Positions 54,502-63,650 of a DNA stretch of 64,000 bases are shown here, one piece after another; position 1 is the stretch's first letter; every line of letters starts with the position of its first letter. The notes under the pieces are model-generated. The model was given only the letters and a program-made list of their open reading frames with translations, did no database searches and was not told the origin of the DNA. Source of the DNA: JACVRW01 sp963803245 (lineage in GTDB: Bacteria; Actinomycetota; Thermoleophilia; Solirubrobacterales; Thermoleophilaceae); assembly GCA_963803245.1 (NCBI GenBank), contig CAWDLI010000011.1, forward strand, positions 109,906 to 173,905. Direction: 5' to 3'. The position numbers and the translations under genes are program-made.

Positions 54502-55696
54502 GAGCACCCTTGAACGAGACCTGCGCGCGATCGACGAAGCCCTCGAGGGGGCGCCGCGCGATCCGCGTCCCGAGGTGGCTGCGCTTCAGGACCTCGCGGT
54601 CGCGCTGAGCGCCGACGCCCCGCGACCCGACGCGGAGTTCTCCGAGTTGCTCCGGGAGCGGGCGAAGGCGGGCTTCCCGGCACGGGACGGATCGCTCCGG
54701 ACGCGCATCGCGCGCCTGCGGCCTCCCCGCCTCCAGGGCCTGGCGCCCGCGCTCGGCTTCGCGGGGCTGTTGCTCGTGGCGCTGTGCGTGGCCGTCGTGG
54801 CGCTGCCCAACGGGAACTCCGGGTCCGGCAGCGGAGGCGACGACGACGCGAGCAGCGCGGCCTCCTCGGACGGCGGCGGCGCGGCGGAGTCAGTGGCCCC
54901 CGCAGAGCCGCAGAGCCGCGTTCTCGACTCGGGCGCGGGGAAGGCCGAGCCGGGTGCACCGGCCGCCGACGCGGTCCAGTCCTTCCGGTCCGCCCCCGTG
55001 CCGCCCGGCGGCTTCGCGCCAGGGCGCAGCGATCGCAAGATCGAGCGCTCGGTGTCGCTGGAGCTGGCCACACCCGCCGACCGGATGGAGCGCCTCGGCG
55101 AGCAGGTGACCGCTGTGACCAACCGCTACGGCGGCTTCGTGCTCAGCTCGTCGCTCAGCACCGGCGAGGACAACGCGGGCGGCGAGTTCGACCTGCGGAT
55201 CCCCGCCGTCCGGCTGCGCGCCGCGCTGCGCGATCTCGCCGGCCTGGCCACGGTGCGCTCGCAGAGCCAGTCCGGCCGCGACGTCACGCGGCAGCACGTG
55301 ACGGCCCAGGATCGGCTCGTCTCGGCGCGCGCCGAGCGCGCCAGCCTGCTGCGCCGTCTCGAGCTGGCCGACACGGACGAGGCGGCCGAGGGCCTCCGCC
55401 GCCGGCTCGACCTCGTGGCGATCGAGATCCGCGGCCTGCGCTCGCAGCTCCGCTCCCTGCGGCTCAGCACCAACTACGCGACCGTGACGGTGTCGCTGGT
55501 GACCGGGAAGGGCGACTCCGGCTCCGCCGGCGCCTTCGACGACGCCGTCGACGACGCCGGGGACATGCTGGTCGGCACGGCCGGAGTGCTCATCCGCGTG
55601 CTGGCGCTCGCCCTCCCCCTCGGCCTGCTGGCCCTCGCTGCCTGGCTCGGGACGAACGCGTTCCGGCGCCGCAGACGCGAGTCCGCCCTCGTTTGA
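54488..55696 (+). CDS. DUF4349 membrane protein, putative anti-sigma partner
   Basis: A 402-residue protein. The cytoplasmic N terminus (about 1-85) is charged and helical; one membrane helix follows (APALGFAGLLLVALCVAVVAL), then a Ser/Gly-rich linker and a DUF4349 domain (about 175-330) that includes ERSVSLELATPADRMERLGEQVTAVTNRYGGFVLSSS and a long coiled coil of RAERASLLRRLELADTDEAAEGL. A second helix (VLIRVLALALPLGLLALAAWL) ends the protein. DUF4349 has no established biochemistry. The 14-base overlap with the ECF sigma gene and the membrane topology suggest a signal-sensing anti-sigma role, by inference. Confidence 0.82.
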   Translation: MNSPESTLERDLRAIDEALEGAPRDPRPEVAALQDLAVALSADAPRPDAEFSELLRERAKAGFPARDGSLRTRIARLRPPRLQGLAPALGFAGLLLVALCVAVVALPNGNSGSGSGGDDDASSAASSDGGGAAESVAPAEPQSRVLDSGAGKAEPGAPAADAVQSFRSAPVPPGGFAPGRSDRKIERSVSLELATPADRMERLGEQVTAVTNRYGGFVLSSSLSTGEDNAGGEFDLRIPAVRLRAALRDLAGLATVRSQSQSGRDVTRQHVTAQDRLVSARAERASLLRRLELADTDEAAEGLRRRLDLVAIEIRGLRSQLRSLRLSTNYATVTVSLVTGKGDSGSAGAFDDAVDDAGDMLVGTAGVLIRVLALALPLGLLALAAWLGTNAFRRRRRESALV

Positions 55697-55697
55697 G

Positions 55698-56213
55698 CTA
55701 GAGCTCCTCCACCAGGAGGTCCATCAGCAGGTTGTCGTGCCAGCTGCCGTCGGCGCCGCGCTCGACCTGCCGCATCACGCCCACGGGCCGGAAGCCGACG
55801 GTTGTGTAGGCGGCTATCGCCCGCTCGTTGTGCACGGCCGGGTCGATGGTGAAGCGCCTCCGGCCCCGCTCCGCCGCAAACCAGCGGATGAGCGTCCGCA
55901 GCGCCTCAGGGCCAAGCCCACGCCCCTGGAAGGCGGGCGCCAGGAAGATGTCCAACCCGAGCGCCTGCCAGTCGCGGTCGGTGTCGTCGTTGAACGCGAG
56001 CCAGCCCGCCAGCGTGCCCTCGACCTCGATGCCGAACGCCGCGCCGTCGTTGCTCAGATCGTCGCGAACCGCCTCTGGCGTGTCCGGCGGGCTCCACCAC
56101 TCGCTCACCCCCGGCCCCTGCACGATCTCCGCGAGCAGGTCGAGATCCTCCGGGCTGAGCGGCCTCAGTCGCAGGCGGTCTCCCTCGATGGCCGGCAGGT
56201 TCACGCGTGCCAT
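55698..56213 (-). CDS. GNAT acetyltransferase, AAC(6')-like
   Basis: A 171-residue acetyltransferase. The acetyl-CoA loop is in FLAPAFQGRGLGPEALRTLIRWF (Q/RxxGxG/A), preceded by GIEVEGTLAGWLAFNDDTDRDWQALGLDIFL and followed by FTIDPAVHNERAIAAYTTVGFRPVGV. The layout resembles aminoglycoside 6'-N-acetyltransferases and similar RimJ-like enzymes. Resistance activity cannot be inferred from this alone; many such proteins acetylate other amines. The ATG at 56213 is divergent from the aldo/keto reductase. Confidence 0.83.
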   Translation of the reverse strand: MARVNLPAIEGDRLRLRPLSPEDLDLLAEIVQGPGVSEWWSPPDTPEAVRDDLSNDGAAFGIEVEGTLAGWLAFNDDTDRDWQALGLDIFLAPAFQGRGLGPEALRTLIRWFAAERGRRRFTIDPAVHNERAIAAYTTVGFRPVGVMRQVERGADGSWHDNLLMDLLVEEL

Positions 56214-56250
56214 CCTGACAAGAGCTCAACCGCGAGAGGGAAGGAAGTAG

Positions 56251-57219
56251 ATGAGACAGCGCACGCTCCGGGACCTCGAGGTCTCCGCCATCGGCCTCGG
56301 CTGCATGGGCATGTCGGAGTTCTACGGGGCCACCGACGAGGATCAGTCCATCGCGACGATCCGGCGTGCCCTCGACCTGGGCGTCACGTTCCTCGACACC
56401 TCCGACATGTACGGCAGCGGCCACAACGAGCAACTCATGGGACGCGCCATCGCCGACCGCCGCGACGAGGTGCAGCTGGCCACCAAGTTCGCGATCCGGC
56501 GTGACGACTCCGGCAACCGCTCGATCGACAACAGCCCCGAGTGGATCCCCCAGGCCTGCGACGCGTCCCTGCGCCGGCTCGGCGTGGACCACATCGACCT
56601 CTACTACATGCATCGCCGCAACCCGGACGTTCCGATCGAGGAGAGCGTGGGCGCGATGGGCGAGCTCGTGAGCGCAGGCAAGGTGCGCCACCTCGGGCTC
56701 TCCGAGGCCAGCGCCGACACACTGCGCGCGGCGAACGACACGCATCCGATCACGGCGCTTCAGAGCGAGTGGTCGCTCTTCACGCGCGAGATCGAGGAGG
56801 AGATCATCCCCGCCGCGCGCGAGCTGGGCGTGGGCATCGTGCCCTACAGCCCGCTCGGCCGCGGAGAGCTCACCGGCACGCTCGACATCGAGGCCGACGA
56901 CGACTTCCGGCGCCACCTGCCGCGCTTCCAGGATGGTGCCCGCCGGCACAACCTGGAGCTGCAGGCTCGCGTGGCGGAGATGGCCGAAGAGGTGGGGTGC
57001 ACACCGGCCCAGCTGGCGCTCGCGTGGCTCCTCCATCAGGGCGAGGACGTGGTGCCGATCCCGGGCACCAAGCGCGAGAAGTACCTCGAGGAGAACGTGG
57101 CGGCCGAGGACGTGGAGCTCACGTCGCAGCAGATCGAGGCGCTCGACCAGGCACTGCCCCCCGGAGCGGTGATCGGAGACCGCTACGCGGCTCAGGGCAT
57201 GACGACCGTCGAGCGCTGA
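56251..57219 (+). CDS. Aldo/keto reductase
   Basis: A 322-residue NADPH-dependent TIM-barrel reductase. The catalytic tetrad residues are visible as Asp (FLDTSDMYGSG), Tyr in the same loop, Lys (VQLATKFAIRR) and His (YYMHRRNPDVPIEE). The C-terminal cofactor-binding segment is VPIPGTKREKYLEENVAA. The sequence pattern (VSAIGLGCMGMSEFYG) places it in the AKR13-like group of general aldehyde reductases. The ATG at 56251 follows GGGAAGGAAG. Its substrate is unknown. Confidence 0.9.
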   Translation: MRQRTLRDLEVSAIGLGCMGMSEFYGATDEDQSIATIRRALDLGVTFLDTSDMYGSGHNEQLMGRAIADRRDEVQLATKFAIRRDDSGNRSIDNSPEWIPQACDASLRRLGVDHIDLYYMHRRNPDVPIEESVGAMGELVSAGKVRHLGLSEASADTLRAANDTHPITALQSEWSLFTREIEEEIIPAARELGVGIVPYSPLGRGELTGTLDIEADDDFRRHLPRFQDGARRHNLELQARVAEMAEEVGCTPAQLALAWLLHQGEDVVPIPGTKREKYLEENVAAEDVELTSQQIEALDQALPPGAVIGDRYAAQGMTTVER

Positions 57220-57223
57220 GCGG

Positions 57224-58459
57224 CTAGGCGTCGCGCTCGACGCGCACGGAGAAGCCCTCGGCCCGGGCGGCCTCGAGGATCTCGTCGCTGTTCTCTGGTC
57301 CGCGCGTCTGGAGCACGAGCTTGATCGCCGTCTCCCCCACGTGCAGCTCCACGCCGTCGCGGAGGTGCTCCACGTCCACGACGTTCCCGCCGTGCTCCGC
57401 GACCACCGCGAGCAGGCTCGAGAGCGCGCCGGGACGGTCCGGCACGACGGTGGAGAGCACGACCCGCCGCCGCGCCACGGTCTCGCCGAGGCGGATGCAC
57501 TCGGACAGCAGCGAGGCGTCGACGTTGCCGCCGGATAGAACCGCGCAGACCTCGCCCTCCTCCGGCGCCGGCACGCGACCGTGCATCAGAGCCGCCACGG
57601 CCACCGCGCCCGCGCCCTCCACCACGAGCTTCGAGCGCTCCAGCAGCAGCACCATCGCCTCGGCCACCTCGTCGTCAGACACGGTCACGACCTCGTCCAC
57701 GTAGCGCTCCACGATCGGGAGCGTGTAGTCCCCGGGCCGCTTGACCGCGATGCCGTCGCAGATCGTGTTGGCGGACCGCGCGCCGATCGGCCGGTGCGCC
57801 GCGAGCGAGTCGATGTACGGAGCGCACCCCGCGGCCTGCACTCCCACCACGCGCGCGTCCGGCAGCGCCGCGGCCACGGCCAGGCCGATGCCGCCGGCCA
57901 GGCCGCCGCCACCCAGCGGGACGACGACCACGCGCGTGGCCGGCGCCTGGCGCGCGATCTCGAGTCCCACCGACGCCTGCCCGGCCACGACCTCCGGGGA
58001 GTCGAACGCGTGGACCACGTGCATCCCGCGCTCCTCGGCGAGCCGTGACGCCTCCGACTGCGCCTCGTCGTAGCCACCGTCGACGAAGGTCACCTCGCCG
58101 CCGTACTGGCGCACCGCCGCGACCTTCGCGAGCGACGCCCGCTCGGGCATCACGAGCAGCGCACGGCTGCCTGCCGAGCGGGCCGCGAACGCCACGGCCT
58201 GTGCGTGATTGCCGGCGCTGGCGGCCACCACGCCCGCGGCCAGCTCGGCGTCCGACAGCTGCCGGATCGCGTTCGTGGCGCCGCGCGCCTTGAACGAGCC
58301 GGTCACCTGGAGGTTCTCCGCCTTGAGCGTTACGCGCGCCCCGAGCCGCCGCGACAGCTCCCCCGCGGGCAGCACCGGCGTCTCCCTCACGGTTCCCGCG
58401 ATGGCCTCTGCGGCCTCGTGAAGCTGCCGCTCTCCGATGTGGTCGGGCGCTACCGCCAT
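57224..58459 (-). CDS. ilvA: Threonine ammonia-lyase with ACT domain
   Basis: A 411-residue PLP enzyme that deaminates threonine to 2-oxobutanoate, the entry to isoleucine synthesis. The PLP Lys is in VTGSFKARGATNA, the phosphate-binding loop is VPLGGGGLAGG, and SAGNHAQAVA is the substrate loop. A C-terminal ACT domain (about 325-405, TVVPDRPGALSSLLAVVAEHGGNVVDVEH) binds a regulatory amino acid. The length and single ACT domain match the short, catabolic-type TdcB-like form common in actinobacteria. ATG at 58459. It is divergent from the crp-like gene, and a small inverted repeat lies between. Confidence 0.9.
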   Translation of the reverse strand: MAVAPDHIGERQLHEAAEAIAGTVRETPVLPAGELSRRLGARVTLKAENLQVTGSFKARGATNAIRQLSDAELAAGVVAASAGNHAQAVAFAARSAGSRALLVMPERASLAKVAAVRQYGGEVTFVDGGYDEAQSEASRLAEERGMHVVHAFDSPEVVAGQASVGLEIARQAPATRVVVVPLGGGGLAGGIGLAVAAALPDARVVGVQAAGCAPYIDSLAAHRPIGARSANTICDGIAVKRPGDYTLPIVERYVDEVVTVSDDEVAEAMVLLLERSKLVVEGAGAVAVAALMHGRVPAPEEGEVCAVLSGGNVDASLLSECIRLGETVARRRVVLSTVVPDRPGALSSLLAVVAEHGGNVVDVEHLRDGVELHVGETAIKLVLQTRGPENSDEILEAARAEGFSVRVERDA

Positions 58460-58464
58460 GGCGT

Positions 58465-58487
58465 CAGGGTCACCACCCTGAGATTAT
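58465..58487. promoter_or_regulatory. Divergent promoter and palindrome, ilvA/crp-like
   Basis: CAGGGT-CACC-ACCCTG (58465-58480) is a perfect 6-base inverted repeat. Beside it, GATTAT (58482-58487) on the plus strand, 6 bases before the crp-like ATG, overlaps TAATCT (58486-58481) on the minus strand, 21 bases before the ilvA ATG. The two divergent -10 boxes thus occupy the same bases. Function is predicted only. Confidence 0.45.
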
Positions 58488-58493
58488 GCGCCC

Positions 58494-59186
58494 ATGGCCA
58501 CGGCCGAGGAGACCGCGCGTCTCCTCTCGAACACGGAGGTCTTCGCGGGACTCGAGCAGCGCGAGCTCGAGGAGGTCGCGCAGGTGGCGGTGCCGCGGCG
58601 CTGGGATCGTGGCGAGATCCTGTTCCGCGAGGGGGATGCCGGGGACACCTGTTACCTCGTTCGCGACGGGGCGGTGCTGCTCACCCGCGAGCACCAGGAC
58701 GGGCGCCTGGTGGCGCTGGCCGAGTTCCGGGCAGGCGACCTGTTCGGCGAGCTTGCGATGTTCCGCGGCGAGACCCGGTCGGCCACGGCCGAGGCGATCG
58801 AGGACACCACGGCGGTGGCGCTGCTGGCCGCCGACGTTCAGCGGCTGGTGCGCCGCAACCCCGACCTCGCGCTCAAGCTGCTCGCCGCCCTCGCCGAGCG
58901 CGTCAGCACCACCACCGAGCGGCTGCTGAAGCAGTCCTTCCAGACGGTGGCCGGTCGCGTGGCGAGCACGCTGCTCGCCCAGACCAAGGTGCGCCAGGCC
59001 GAGGGGGCGTCCGACCGCGACGTGCTGATCCGCGCCACGCAGGCCGAGATCGCGCAGCTGTCGGGCACCTCGCGCGAGAGCGCCAGTCGCTTCCTTGCCA
59101 CGCTCGAGCGAGCCGGCCTGGTCACCCTCGGCAGGGGAAAGGTGACCGTCCATGAGCCCGGAAGACTCAGGAACTACATCCACTGA
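58494..59186 (+). CDS. Crp/Fnr-family transcription regulator
   Basis: A 230-residue regulator with a cyclic-nucleotide-binding domain (about 8-125: FREGDAGDTCYLVRDGAVLLTREHQDGRLVALAEFRAGDLFGELAMFRGETRSATAEAIEDT), a dimer helix and an HTH_CRP DNA-binding domain (RATQAEIAQLSGTSRESASRFLATLERAGLVTLGRGKVTV). The phosphate cassette FGELAMFRGETRSATA has the Arg and Ser/Thr used by cAMP-binding members; whether it binds cAMP is open. The ATG at 58494 lacks a Shine-Dalgarno and has GATTAT 6 bases upstream. The gene overlaps pcm by 35 bases. Confidence 0.9.
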   Translation: MATAEETARLLSNTEVFAGLEQRELEEVAQVAVPRRWDRGEILFREGDAGDTCYLVRDGAVLLTREHQDGRLVALAEFRAGDLFGELAMFRGETRSATAEAIEDTTAVALLAADVQRLVRRNPDLALKLLAALAERVSTTTERLLKQSFQTVAGRVASTLLAQTKVRQAEGASDRDVLIRATQAEIAQLSGTSRESASRFLATLERAGLVTLGRGKVTVHEPGRLRNYIH

Positions 59187-59805
59187 GGAACGCCGGCGCA
59201 TGGTCCGCCGGCAGCTGAGCGCCCGCGGGATCCACGACGAGCGCGTGCTGGCCGCCATGGCCGAGGTGCCCCGGGAGCTCTTCGTGCCCTCCGACCTGCG
59301 CCGGCGCGCCTATCGGGACGGGGCGCTCCGCATCGGTGAGGGGCAGACCATCTCGCAGCCGTGGATCGTGGCCTGCATGGCGCAGGCGCTCGAGCTCCGG
59401 GGTGGCGAGCGCGTGCTCGAGGTGGGCACGGGCTCGGGGTACGCGGCCGCGGTGCTGTCACGGCTCTGCGCCGAGGTGATCACGATCGAGCGCTTCCCGA
59501 GCCTCGCGGGCGCGGCGCGCGAGCGGCTCGCCGAGCTCGGCTACGACAACGTCGAGGTGCGACAGGGCGACGGCACGCTCGGCGCCCCGGACAGGGCCCC
59601 GTTCGAGGGGATCTCCGTGACCGCCTCCGCGGCGGACGAGCCGCCCCCGGCCCTGCTCGACCAGCTCGCCCCGGGCGGCAGCCTCGTGTGCCCGGTGGAC
59701 CGCCTCGGGCGCGAGGTGCTCGTGCGGCTACGCGACGGAGTCGAGGAGTCGCTCGCCTCGGTGCGCTTCGTGCCCCTGATAGCCGGTCGGGCCCCCGAAC
59801 GCTAG
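59152..59805 (+). CDS. pcm: Protein-L-isoaspartate O-methyltransferase
   Basis: A 217-residue repair methyltransferase that marks isoaspartate in aged proteins using SAM. Conserved features are VPRELFVPSDLRRRAYRDGALRIGEGQTISQPWIVA (substrate loop), VLEVGTGSGYAAAVLSRL (SAM motif I) and VTASAADEPPPALLDQLAPGGSLVCPV. ATG at 59152 starts within the crp-like gene (35-base overlap), so the two are probably co-expressed. The overlap is longer than the usual 4 bases, but the family start (SPEDSGTTSTEERRRMVRRQL) fits. Confidence 0.88.
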   Translation: MSPEDSGTTSTEERRRMVRRQLSARGIHDERVLAAMAEVPRELFVPSDLRRRAYRDGALRIGEGQTISQPWIVACMAQALELRGGERVLEVGTGSGYAAAVLSRLCAEVITIERFPSLAGAARERLAELGYDNVEVRQGDGTLGAPDRAPFEGISVTASAADEPPPALLDQLAPGGSLVCPVDRLGREVLVRLRDGVEESLASVRFVPLIAGRAPER

Positions 59806-59816
59806 TCTGCCCCGGC

Positions 59817-60215
59817 GTGTTCGTCCTCAACTTCTACTCCCCGGTCTTCATCGATCAGCTCAAGCGGGGCCGCAAGACGGCCACGATCCGGCTGGGGAAC
59901 AAGGCGAAGAAGTACCGCAAGGGCGAGGTGGTGATGATCACCGTCGGCTTCCAGCACTCGCCGCGCGAGCGCATCTTCGAGGCCGTGATCGACAGCGTCG
60001 ACGTCAAGAAGGTCAGCGAGCTGTCCCGGCGCGACATCGAGCACGACAACCCGGAGTTCCGCCGGCTCGACGAGATGGTCCACTTCCTCGAGCAGATCTA
60101 CGGGCGCAAGGTGGACCAGAACGACGATGTGACCGTGGTGCGGTTCTCCCAGATCTCCGACCGGCCGTCGGAGATCCGCGAGCGCCTGCGCCCGGACGCG
60201 CCCGCCCAGAACTAG
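59817..60215 (+). CDS. ASCH domain protein
   Basis: A 132-residue protein of the ASCH (PUA-like) family, which bind RNA or nucleotides. The N terminus reads FVLNFYSPVFIDQLKRGRKTATIRLGNKAKKYRKGEVVMITVG with the conserved KTATIR motif and the following beta strands; the C-terminal half has DVKKVSELSRRDIEHDNPEF and a basic tail. GTG at 59817 has TAGTCT (59803-59808) 8 bases upstream and no Shine-Dalgarno, another leaderless case. It sits between pcm and groES. The role is unknown, though ASCH proteins are linked to RNA processing and translation. Confidence 0.8.
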   Translation: MFVLNFYSPVFIDQLKRGRKTATIRLGNKAKKYRKGEVVMITVGFQHSPRERIFEAVIDSVDVKKVSELSRRDIEHDNPEFRRLDEMVHFLEQIYGRKVDQNDDVTVVRFSQISDRPSEIRERLRPDAPAQN

Positions 60216-60236
60216 CCGTTTCGGGCCCCTGTGGGC

Positions 60237-60263
60237 TTGGCACTCCGGGTGCTAGAGTGCCAA
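60237..60263. promoter_or_regulatory. CIRCE element 1
   Basis: TTGGCACTC-N9-GAGTGCCAA is a perfect inverted repeat matching the HrcA operator CIRCE (consensus TTAGCACTC-N9-GAGTGCTAA with one symmetric substitution). It lies 68 bases before the groES start. HrcA repression of groESL is established in many bacteria; no hrcA gene is in the window. Confidence 0.92.
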
Positions 60264-60266
60264 GCC

Positions 60267-60293
60267 CTGGCACTCACTGCGCTCGAGTGCCAA
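60267..60293. promoter_or_regulatory. CIRCE element 2
   Basis: CTGGCACTC-N9-GAGTGCCAA, a second CIRCE with one mismatch in its left arm, starts exactly 30 bases after the first and 64 bases before groES. Tandem sites would allow tight or cooperative HrcA binding. Confidence 0.88.
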
Positions 60294-60330
60294 GAATCTG
60301 CAATCGAACCCCAAGACGGAGGTTCTGCGC

Positions 60331-60621
60331 ATGAAGCTGAAGCCCCTGGGCGATCGTGTGATCGTCAAGGCGATCGAGGAGGAGGAGACCACTGCCAGCG
60401 GCATCGTTCTCCCGGATACCGCCAAGGAGAAGCCGCAGCGCGGCAAGGTCCTGGCGGCCGGAGACGGCAGGTGGGACGAGGATGGCGAGAAGCGCATCCC
60501 GCTCGACGTGGCCGAGGGTGACGAGGTCCTCTACTCGAAGTACGGCGGCACGGAGATCGTCGTGGAGGGCGAGGACCTCCTCGTTCTGCGCGAGTCCGAC
60601 GTGCTCGCAAAAGTCGGCTGA
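60331..60621 (+). CDS. groES: Co-chaperonin GroES
   Basis: A 96-residue lid subunit of the GroEL-GroES folding chamber. It has the full family sequence pattern: LKPLGDRVIVKAIEEEETTASGIVLPDTAKEKPQRGKV (including the mobile loop GIVLPD), then VLYSKYGGTEI and the Cys-free C-terminal strand. The ATG at 60331 has GGAGG 7 bases upstream. It is under the twin CIRCE boxes and is followed 35 bases later by groEL in the same operon. Confidence 0.96.
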   Translation: MKLKPLGDRVIVKAIEEEETTASGIVLPDTAKEKPQRGKVLAAGDGRWDEDGEKRIPLDVAEGDEVLYSKYGGTEIVVEGEDLLVLRESDVLAKVG

Positions 60622-60656
60622 GACTTAGACCGGATCCAGGAGGAAGACGAGAACAT

Positions 60657-62288
<1,632 letters not shown>

Positions 62289-62320
62289 GACCCCATCCGG
62301 GGGCCTCGCGCGCCGGACCC

Positions 62321-62343
62321 CCCACCGGCACCTGGCCGGTGGG
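62321..62343 (+). terminator. First hairpin after groEL
   Basis: CCCACCGGC-ACCTG-GCCGGTGGG is a perfect 9-pair hairpin 33 bases after the groEL stop. It is followed 11 bases later by a second hairpin, a tandem arrangement common for heat-shock operons. Confidence 0.6.
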
Positions 62344-62353
62344 CGCAGTTTCG

Positions 62354-62379
62354 GAGGGCCCGGCTTAGGCCGGGTCCTC
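62354..62379. terminator. Second hairpin after groEL
   Basis: GAGGGCCCGGC-TTAG-GCCGGGTCCTC pairs over 11 bases with one G-U. It lies 7 bases from the 3' end of the convergent epimerase gene and can serve both transcripts. Confidence 0.7.
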
Positions 62380-62385
62380 TGTCGT

Positions 62386-63267
62386 TCAGGAGCCGCCCAG
62401 CACCCGGCCCATCGGGAGCGGCTTCACACCCAACGACTCCGCATCGGCGGTGCCGCGCTGTGTCGTCATCGGCTCCTCCATCAGCTCGGCCTCCTCCCAG
62501 GTGGCGAACGCCTTGGGCCCCGTGAGGCGCCCGAGTGCCCGCAGCGAGGCGCGCACCAGCGGCAGCGGAACGTTCACGAGCCGCCGGCGGCGGTGGTTCG
62601 CCCGCAGCGCCACGCGCACGATCTCCTCGTAGGAGATCGTCTGGGGTCCGGCGAGCTCGTAGCTGCGGTGCCCAGGCCCGCCGTTCCCGCTGAGGGCAGC
62701 CGTGACGCAGCTGGCCACGTCCTCGGCCCAGATCGGCTGGTAGAGGGAGCGTCCCGCGCCTGACACCGGGATCGCGGGCAGGTACGAGAAGCGCTCGAGC
62801 AGCGTGATCCAGGGATCTCCCGGGGCGTAGACGATCGACGGCGAGAACACGACGGTCTCGAGCTCGGCGCGCTCCACGGCGTCGGCGGCCAGCGCCTTCG
62901 CGCGGAAGAACCGGGTGCGCGAGTGGTGCTCGGCGCCGAGCGCCGAGAAGAAGACGAAGCGCCTCGCGCCCGCACGCTCGGCCGCGCGCACCAGCCGCAG
63001 CGTGGCGACCGCGTTCAGCTCCTCGATGGAGGCGCGCGGCTGGTCCCGGATCGAACCGGCCAGATGGATCACGGTGTGGACGCCGCGCAGCGCGTTTCGG
63101 AACGACGGCGGGTCGGCCAGGTCGCCCAGCGCGATCTGCACACGGACCCGCTCGTCGCCCAGCCTGCGCGGGTCCCGCACCAGGCAGCGAACGGGCTCTC
63201 CGGACGCGGTGAGCCGGCGCAGCAGCGCCGAGCCGACCGTGCCGCTTGCCCCGGTGAGGAGGATCAC
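62386..63267 (-). CDS. NAD(P)-binding epimerase-like protein
   Basis: A 293-residue atypical SDR with an N-terminal NAD-binding turn (LLTGASGTVGSALLRRL), VIHLAGSIRDQP and a conserved YELAGPQTISYEEIVRVALR segment, like the NDUFA9/complex I-associated and NmrA-type epimerases. The active-site YxxxK is not obvious (RFFRAKALAADAV lacks a Tyr in the right place), so catalysis is uncertain. The start at 63267 begins MILLTGASG. The function is unknown; it converges with groEL. Confidence 0.75.
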   Translation of the reverse strand: MILLTGASGTVGSALLRRLTASGEPVRCLVRDPRRLGDERVRVQIALGDLADPPSFRNALRGVHTVIHLAGSIRDQPRASIEELNAVATLRLVRAAERAGARRFVFFSALGAEHHSRTRFFRAKALAADAVERAELETVVFSPSIVYAPGDPWITLLERFSYLPAIPVSGAGRSLYQPIWAEDVASCVTAALSGNGGPGHRSYELAGPQTISYEEIVRVALRANHRRRRLVNVPLPLVRASLRALGRLTGPKAFATWEEAELMEEPMTTQRGTADAESLGVKPLPMGRVLGGS

Positions 63268-63295
63268 GTGGCCAGCCTATTCAGACTCGGAGCCG

Positions 63296-63325
63296 TGACG
63301 ACCCGAGGGGGCCCACCGGTACAAT
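63296..63325 (+). promoter_or_regulatory. Predicted promoter of the ferredoxin gene
   Basis: TACAAT at 63320-63325 is a strong -10 box; TGACGA or GTGACG at about 63295-63301 is a plausible -35 with an 18-19 base spacer. A leader of about 50 bases with an AAGGA site precedes the ATG. In contrast to the leaderless genes here, this one has a conventional 5' UTR. Confidence 0.55.
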
Positions 63326-63380
63326 CCCCGCTCCTCGCGCCACGGCCCTACCCGAGACGAGAAGGACTAGAAGGACACCT

Positions 63381-63650
63381 ATGGCATATGTGATCGCCGA
63401 GCCCTGCATCGACACGAAGGACAACTCGTGCGTCGAGGTGTGCCCGGTGGACTGCATCCACCCCACGCCCGACGAGCCGGACTACGAGAACGTCGTGCAG
63501 CTCTACATCGATCCCGAGGAATGCATCGACTGCGACGCCTGCGTCGAGGCGTGCCCGGTCGATGCGTGCTTCGCCGAGGACCAGCTGCCGGACGAGTGGC
63601 AGAAGTTCACGGACATCAACGCCGCGTACTTCAAGCAGAAGGCCGGCTAG
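63381..63650 (+). CDS. fdxA: 7Fe ferredoxin
   Basis: An 89-residue electron carrier with two clusters. Cys9, Cys17, Cys21 and Cys25 (PCIDTKDNSCVEVCPVDC) fit the N-terminal 3Fe-4S site with one extra Cys, and Cys48, Cys51, Cys54 and Cys58 (CIDCDACVEACP) bind the 4Fe-4S cluster. The acidic linker YENVVQLYIDPEE and short C terminus match actinobacterial FdxA, a donor to P450 and oxidative-stress enzymes. The ATG at 63381 follows AAGGACACCT. It overlaps the 3' end of the Mrp gene by 4 bases. Confidence 0.95.
   Translation: MAYVIAEPCIDTKDNSCVEVCPVDCIHPTPDEPDYENVVQLYIDPEECIDCDACVEACPVDACFAEDQLPDEWQKFTDINAAYFKQKAG

Noticed and set aside
55698..56213. A true aminoglycoside resistance gene
   Set aside because: The GNAT fold and length resemble AAC(6') enzymes, but the same pattern occurs in many housekeeping acetyltransferases, and no mobile element or resistance context is present.
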